Source: Tersicoccus sp. Bi-70 (GTDB lineage Bacteria > Actinomycetota > Actinomycetes > Actinomycetales > Micrococcaceae). Taken from it: 64,000 nt of DNA. Made by a program: the position numbers and the translations under genes. Position 1 is the first letter of the stretch. Every line of letters starts with the position of its first letter. The DNA lies in NCBI RefSeq assembly GCF_001968825.1, contig NZ_MIEU01000012.1:124001-188000 (forward strand), read 5' to 3'. This document shows positions 53,794 through 64,000 of this stretch, one piece after another. The notes beneath the pieces were generated by a model. It saw nothing but the letters and a program-made list of their open reading frames with translations. It was not told where the DNA came from and did no database searches.

Positions 53794-54822
53794 ATGGATC
53801 CCGTCGACGCCCTGTCGGAGATCGCGTTCTGGCTCGAGCGCGAGCTCGCCCCGACGTTCAAGGTCAAGGCCTTCCGCAAGGCCGCGGACACCATCCGCGG
53901 CCTCGATCCGGACGAGCTGCGCGCCCGGAACGCCGATGGCCGGCTGGCCCGGACCAAGGGCATCGGTGGTCGCACGGGCGAGGTGATCTCCCAGGCCCTC
54001 GCCGGTGACGTGCCCGAGTACCTGGCGGCTGCGCGTGAGCGGGGCGCCCAGCCCCTGGCCGAGGGTGGCGAGACGCTGCGGGCGAAGCTGCGCGGCGACC
54101 TGCACAGTCACAGCGAGTTCTCCGACGGTGGCTCCCCGATCGAGGAGATGGTCGCGGCTGCGGCGCTGCTCGGCCGCGAGTACCTGGCCCTGACGGATCA
54201 CTCCCCCAGCCTCACCATCGCCAACGGTCTGAGCACCGAGCGGCTGGAACAGGAGCTGGACATCGTCGCGGGCATCAACGCCGCCGGCTCGTCCGTCCGT
54301 GTCCTCACCGGCATCGAGGTCGACATCCTCGAGGACGGCTCCCTCGACCAGACGCCGGACGTCCTGGGCCGGCTCGACGTCGTGGTGGCGAGCGTCCACT
54401 CGAAGCTGCGCTCGGACCGGCGGACCATGACCCGGCGGATGCTCACCGCGATCGCGGACCCCCACATCAACGTCCTCGGCCACTGCACGGGGCGGCTGGT
54501 GACGGGCGGGCGCGGCACCCGGCCGCCGTCGGAGTTCGACGCGGAGGCGGTCTTCGCGGCGTGCGCCGAGCACGACGTCGCCGTCGAGATCAACTCCCGG
54601 CCCGAGCGCGTGGATCCCCCGGACGACCTCATCGGCCTCGCCCTGGAGGCCGGCTGCCGGTTCAGCATCGACACGGACGCCCACGCCCCCGGCCAGCTGG
54701 ACTTCCTCCAGTACGGCGCCGAACGGGCTGAACGCCTGGGCGTCCCAGCGGAGCGCATCGTGACCACCTGGCCGGTCGAGGACCTCCTGGCCTGGAGCAC
54801 GAGGTCGGCGGGACCCCGATAG
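53794..54822 (+). CDS. PHP-domain phosphoesterase with HhH region (PolX-like without polymerase)
   Basis: 342 residues. The N-terminal 100 residues look like the helix-hairpin-helix part of PolX (FKVKAFRKAADTI, then KGIGGRTGEVISQALAG). A PHP domain follows: GDLHSHSEFSDG, LALTDHSPS, GIEVDILEDGSLD, VVASVHSKLR, HINVLGHCTGRLV, VEINSRPERVDPP and DTDAHAPGQLDFL, giving a full set of metal ligands. No nucleotidyltransferase domain is present. A -10-like CAGGAT (53782-53787) ends 6 bases before the ATG, so leaderless. Likely a DNA- or histidinol-phosphate-type phosphatase; the exact role is unknown. Confidence 0.87.
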   Translation: MDPVDALSEIAFWLERELAPTFKVKAFRKAADTIRGLDPDELRARNADGRLARTKGIGGRTGEVISQALAGDVPEYLAAARERGAQPLAEGGETLRAKLRGDLHSHSEFSDGGSPIEEMVAAAALLGREYLALTDHSPSLTIANGLSTERLEQELDIVAGINAAGSSVRVLTGIEVDILEDGSLDQTPDVLGRLDVVVASVHSKLRSDRRTMTRRMLTAIADPHINVLGHCTGRLVTGGRGTRPPSEFDAEAVFAACAEHDVAVEINSRPERVDPPDDLIGLALEAGCRFSIDTDAHAPGQLDFLQYGAERAERLGVPAERIVTTWPVEDLLAWSTRSAGPR

Positions 54823-55072
54823 CCACGAACCCGGGCTGGCGCAAGTATGTGCCGACCGGACCAGAGCAGACCGCACCGGCCGAAGCCCGACCTAGCGCAA
54901 CCACGCACGAGGCCGGCGCGGTGCCGGGCGAAAGGGGACGTGTCGACCGGAGCGAGCTCTGCGAGCGACGAGAGATCCAGTCCCCGTGCCCGGTACCGTG
55001 ACGGCCGGAGCCGACGAAAGAGAACGCACCGAGGACAAGGGTCGCTGACACGAGAAGAAGAAGAGAGAACGG

Positions 55073-55154
55073 TGCCCGAAGGGGGGCTCGAACCCCCACA
55101 CCTCTCGGTACCGCATTTTGAGTGCGGCGCGTCTGCCAATTCCGCCATTCGGGC
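55073..55154 (-). tRNA. tRNA-Leu(CAA)
   Basis: Class II tRNA of 82 bases. The acceptor stem GCCCGAA/TTCGGGC closes it with discriminator A (55073). Anticodon loop CTCAAAA gives anticodon CAA, reading UUG. There is a long variable arm and a T-loop GGTTCGAGCCC. CCA is not fully encoded. It sits alone between two rightward genes; the 250 bases on its 3' side (54823-55072) show no feature. Confidence 0.96.
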
Positions 55155-55206
55155 ATACCGCCGAGCCGACGGCCCGGCCCGTGCGGGAATCCACTCTACC
55201 TGCCGA

Positions 55207-55212
55207 TAGGCT
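55207..55212 (+). promoter_or_regulatory. Probable -10 box of the ANTAR response regulator gene
   Basis: TAGGCT lies 57 bases before the GTG start; no clear -35 is seen. The resulting leader of about 50 bases contains the GAGGAG ribosome site. Confidence 0.5.
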
Positions 55213-55269
55213 GGAGCGGCGCACCCCGTCAGCCCGACCAGCGTGCTCATGCAGCGAGGAGCTACCGAA

Positions 55270-55908
55270 GTGTCTGAACCGAACCCGTCGCCGTCGGCGA
55301 CCACCGCGACCGCCCAGCACGACACGGGCGCCGTCCATCCCGCACGGCGGGTTCTGGTGGCCGAGGACGAGACCCTGATCCGGTTGGACATCATCGAGAT
55401 CCTGCGCGGCGAGGGCTACGACGTCGTGGGCGAGGCGGACAACGGGCAGAAGGCCGTGGACCTGGCCAGGGAGCTGAACCCGGACCTCGTGCTGATGGAC
55501 GTGAAGATGCCCGTCATGGACGGCATCACCGCCGCCGAGCAGATCGTCGCCGATCGCATCGCGCCCGTCGTGCTGCTGACCGCGTTCAGCCAGAAGGAAC
55601 TCGTCGAGCGGGCCCGCAGCGCCGGCGCCATGGCGTACGTGGTCAAGCCGTTCACCCCGGCGGACCTGATCCCCGCGATCGAGATCGCGTTCTCGCGGCA
55701 CGAGGAGATCACGACGCTGGAGTCCGAGGTCGCGGACCTGCAGGAGCAGTTCGCCACCCGCAAGCTGGTGGAGCGCGCGAAGAGCCTGCTGATGACGAAG
55801 ATGGGGCTGACGGAGCCGGAGTCGTTCCGCTGGATCCAGAAGACCTCGATGGACCGCCGGCTGAGCATGCGCCAGGTCGCCGAGACCATCATCAGCCAGA
55901 TGGCCTGA
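55270..55908 (+). CDS. pdtaR: ANTAR-domain response regulator, PdtaR-like
   Basis: 212 residues. The receiver domain spans about 26-143: RVLVAEDETLIRLDI (acidic pair), phosphoacceptor Asp77 in LVLMDVKMP, LLTAF and Lys in YVVKPFT. The ANTAR RNA-binding domain at about 150-207 shows LVERAKSLLMTKMGLTEPESFRWIQ. ANTAR regulators act as antiterminators on mRNA hairpins; PdtaR pairs with histidine kinase PdtaS, which is not in this window. GTG 55270 has GAGGAG 8 bases upstream, so I prefer it to the ATG at 55243, which lies before that site. Confidence 0.94.
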   Translation: MSEPNPSPSATTATAQHDTGAVHPARRVLVAEDETLIRLDIIEILRGEGYDVVGEADNGQKAVDLARELNPDLVLMDVKMPVMDGITAAEQIVADRIAPVVLLTAFSQKELVERARSAGAMAYVVKPFTPADLIPAIEIAFSRHEEITTLESEVADLQEQFATRKLVERAKSLLMTKMGLTEPESFRWIQKTSMDRRLSMRQVAETIISQMA

Positions 55909-55937
55909 CACCCCCCCAGGATCACCGCACCGACGCC

Positions 55938-55970
55938 GAAGGGCCGCCCCCGTCAGGGAGGCGGCCCTTC
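55938..55970 (+). terminator. Terminator hairpin after the ANTAR regulator
   Basis: GAAGGGCCGCC (55938-55948) pairs perfectly with GGCGGCCCTTC (55960-55970). It starts 29 bases past the stop codon. Confidence 0.75.
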
Positions 55971-55998
55971 GTGTGTCCGCAGCCGGTCCGGCTAAAAC

Positions 55999-56036
55999 GA
56001 GCCCGACCCGGACTCGCGCGAGTCCGGGTCGGGCTC
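55999..56036 (-). terminator. Intrinsic terminator of pyk
   Basis: A perfect 17-bp stem (55999-56015 with 56020-56036) around a GCGC loop, followed on the minus strand by GTTTTAG. It is the only hairpin in this window with a clear U-tract. It starts 8 bases after the pyk stop. Confidence 0.9.
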
Positions 56037-56044
56037 GAGCGGGA

Positions 56045-57553
56045 TCAGCCGTGCTGACCGTCACCGGCGTCGGAGGTCGTGGGCCAGGGACCCACCGGCT
56101 CCTTCTTCCGCGCGCTGCCCTCGAGCACCGTGCCGGAGTCGCCGCGGTCGCCGACCTTGTGGACCTTCAGCGAGTTGGTCGTGCCGACCTGTCCGGGAGG
56201 GGAACCGGCCGCGATGACGACGAGGTCGTCGATGTCGACCAGCCGGTTCTCCTGCAGGAACGTGTCCACGAACTCGGTCATCTGGTCGGTGTGCTCGACG
56301 GTCTTGGAGTAGACCGGCTGCAGGCCCCAGGCCAGGCAGAGCTGGTTGCGCACGTGCTCGATCGGGGTGAACGCGAACACCAGCTTGCTCGGCCGCAGCC
56401 GGGACAGCCGGCGGGCGGAGTCGCCCGACTGGGTGAATGTGCACAGGTACTTCGCGTCGAGCATGTCGCCGATCTCCACGGCGGCGCGGGTGATGGCGCC
56501 ACCCCGGGTCTTGGGCTTGGTGCCCAGCGGCGGGACGCGGTCCAGGCCGCCCTGCTCGGTGGTCTCGATGATCCGCGCCATGGTGCGGATCGTCTCGATC
56601 GGGTACTTGCCGACGCTGGTCTCACCCGAGAGCATGACCGCGTCCGCGCCGTCGAGGACGGCGTTCGCGCAGTCGGAGGCCTCGGCGCGGGTCGGGCGCG
56701 GGTTGTCGATCATCGACTCGAGCACCTGGGTGGCCACGATCACCGGCTTCGCCCAGCGGCGGGCCAGCTCGACGGCCTTCTTCTGGACGAGCGGCACCTC
56801 CTCGAGGGGCAGCTCGACGCCGAGGTCACCACGGGCGACCATGATGGCGTCGAACGCGTCGACGATGGCGTGCAGATTCTCGACGGCCTGCGGCTTCTCG
56901 ATCTTGGCGACGACCGGGGCGCGCCGGCCCTCCTCGTCCATGATCTCGTGCACGCGGCGGACGTCCTCGGCATTGCGCACGAAGGACAGGGCGATGATGT
57001 CGACGCCCTGGCGGATGGCCCAGCGCAGGTCGTCCTCGTCCTTCTCGCTCAGCGCGGGGACGTTGACGGCGACGCCGGGCAGGTTGATGCCCTTGTTGTT
57101 GGACACGGCCCCGGGCACGACGACGACGGTCTGCACCTCGGTGGCGGACACGGACGTGGCCTGCAGGGCGACCTTGCCGTCGTCGATCAGCAGGCTGTCA
57201 CCCGTGCGCACGTCCTGCGGCAGGCCCTTGAACGTCGTCGAGCAGATGTCCTTGGTGCCGACGATGTCCTCGGTGGTGATGGTGAAGGTGTCCCCCACCG
57301 CCAGCTGGTACGGGCCGCCCTCGAAGCGGCCGAGCCGGATCTTCGGGCCCTGCAGGTCGGCGAGGATGCCGACCGGGGTGCCGAGCTCCTCGGCGGCACG
57401 CCGGATGTTCTCGTAGTTGCTCGCGTGCACGGCGTGGTCACCGTGGCTCATGTTCAGGCGGGCGACGTTCATGCCCGCTTCCAGGGCCGCCTTCGCCTGC
57501 GCATAGTCCTCCAGCGCGGGCCCGAATGTGGCGACGATCTTTGCTCTTCTCAT
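56045..57553 (-). CDS. pyk: Pyruvate kinase
   Basis: Makes pyruvate and ATP from phosphoenolpyruvate; 502 residues. RRAKIVATFGPA start, NMSHGDHAVH, ILADLQGPKIRLG, SFVRNAEDV, VVAKIEKPQAVENL with the catalytic Lys, MVARGDLGVELP, TQVLESMIDNPRPTRAEASD and LSGETSVGKYP. A tail of about 25 polar residues (SARKKEPVGP to the end) extends past the usual end. A -10 TAGGCT (57560-57565) ends 6 bases before the ATG; a GGAG within that space could act only if transcription starts earlier. Confidence 0.98.
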   Translation of the reverse strand: MRRAKIVATFGPALEDYAQAKAALEAGMNVARLNMSHGDHAVHASNYENIRRAAEELGTPVGILADLQGPKIRLGRFEGGPYQLAVGDTFTITTEDIVGTKDICSTTFKGLPQDVRTGDSLLIDDGKVALQATSVSATEVQTVVVVPGAVSNNKGINLPGVAVNVPALSEKDEDDLRWAIRQGVDIIALSFVRNAEDVRRVHEIMDEEGRRAPVVAKIEKPQAVENLHAIVDAFDAIMVARGDLGVELPLEEVPLVQKKAVELARRWAKPVIVATQVLESMIDNPRPTRAEASDCANAVLDGADAVMLSGETSVGKYPIETIRTMARIIETTEQGGLDRVPPLGTKPKTRGGAITRAAVEIGDMLDAKYLCTFTQSGDSARRLSRLRPSKLVFAFTPIEHVRNQLCLAWGLQPVYSKTVEHTDQMTEFVDTFLQENRLVDIDDLVVIAAGSPPGQVGTTNSLKVHKVGDRGDSGTVLEGSARKKEPVGPWPTTSDAGDGQHG

Positions 57554-57651
57554 GTCTCCAGCCTAGTGAGGGGCCCGGTGATCCTGGCGCCGGTGGCGCC
57601 GGATCCCCGGTGGTGTCGGACGAACTCCCGGTGAACGGGGGATGCCCTGGG

Positions 57652-63925
<6,274 letters not shown>

Positions 63926-64000
63926 GGCCTGTCCTTCCCAGGATGGTGCGAAAGGGGACGACACTGGCCCCGGAGCGCATCGAGTGCGCGAGGTGGACGG

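Noticed and set aside
55073-55154. tRNA-Leu as an integration site
   Set aside because: No integrase, no repeat of the tRNA 3' end and no atypical DNA nearby.

Overview
The window comes from a chromosome of a very GC-rich actinobacterium. Evidence for this: third codon positions are almost always G or C, GTG starts are common, many transcripts look leaderless, and there is an ANTAR response regulator, Eis-type acetyltransferases, a DUF3516 helicase, a four-domain ribosomal protein S1 and a DUF4190 protein. The backbone order (uvrC, uvrA, MBL hydrolase, terC, uvrB, coaE, rpsA, polA, then pyk and gltBD) together with xylan/cellobiose-type catabolism fits the order Micrococcales (Cellulomonas/Promicromonospora-like). 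That placement is an inference; no 16S gene is present. I saw no insertion sequence, prophage or CRISPR array.

Layout. 1-5.2 kb: uvrC (5' part only), a plsC-like acyltransferase, a HAD phosphatase and uvrA, all leftward. 5.2-9.4 kb: a leftward operon for a heterodimeric ABC exporter with a short GntR regulator. 9.5-12.7 kb: a DHA2 drug exporter with its MarR repressor and a clear operator region, then a rightward MBL-fold hydrolase. 12.9-19.2 kb: a tightly overlapped five-gene rightward operon that looks like an envelope polysaccharide system: cellulose-synthase-like GT2, ArnT/GT39-like GT-C enzyme, secreted DUF4397 protein, membrane-anchored GH8 (BcsZ-like) and a lipoprotein class F sortase. 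19.3-31.3 kb: sugar catabolism. A ROK repressor faces xylA-xylB, and a LacI regulator faces an oligosaccharide ABC importer, a GH3 glycosidase and an aldose epimerase. Operators are visible in both intergenic regions.

31.4-42.6 kb: a DUF3516 DExH helicase, two TerC-family membrane proteins each behind a yybP-ykoY (manganese) riboswitch, an MFS transporter, a membrane-embedded alpha/beta hydrolase and uvrB. 42.8-54.8 kb: a DUF4190 protein, coaE, rpsA, two tandem Eis-like acetyltransferases, polA, a PaaI-type thioesterase, a small membrane protein with a PiT phosphate transporter, and a PHP phosphoesterase. 54.8-64 kb: tRNA-Leu(CAA), a PdtaR-like antiterminator, pyruvate kinase, and glutamate synthase gltD/gltB. 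The 250 bases at 54823-55072 hold nothing I can recognise, and no other gene-free stretch exceeds 300 bases.

Themes. UvrA, UvrB, UvrC and Pol I (nucleotide excision repair) all lie in this one window. About a dozen genes start 6-7 bases after a TAnnnT -10 box and so are probably leaderless. The least described item is the GT2/GT39/DUF4397/GH8/sortase operon, which sits with the sugar genes between otherwise backbone genes.
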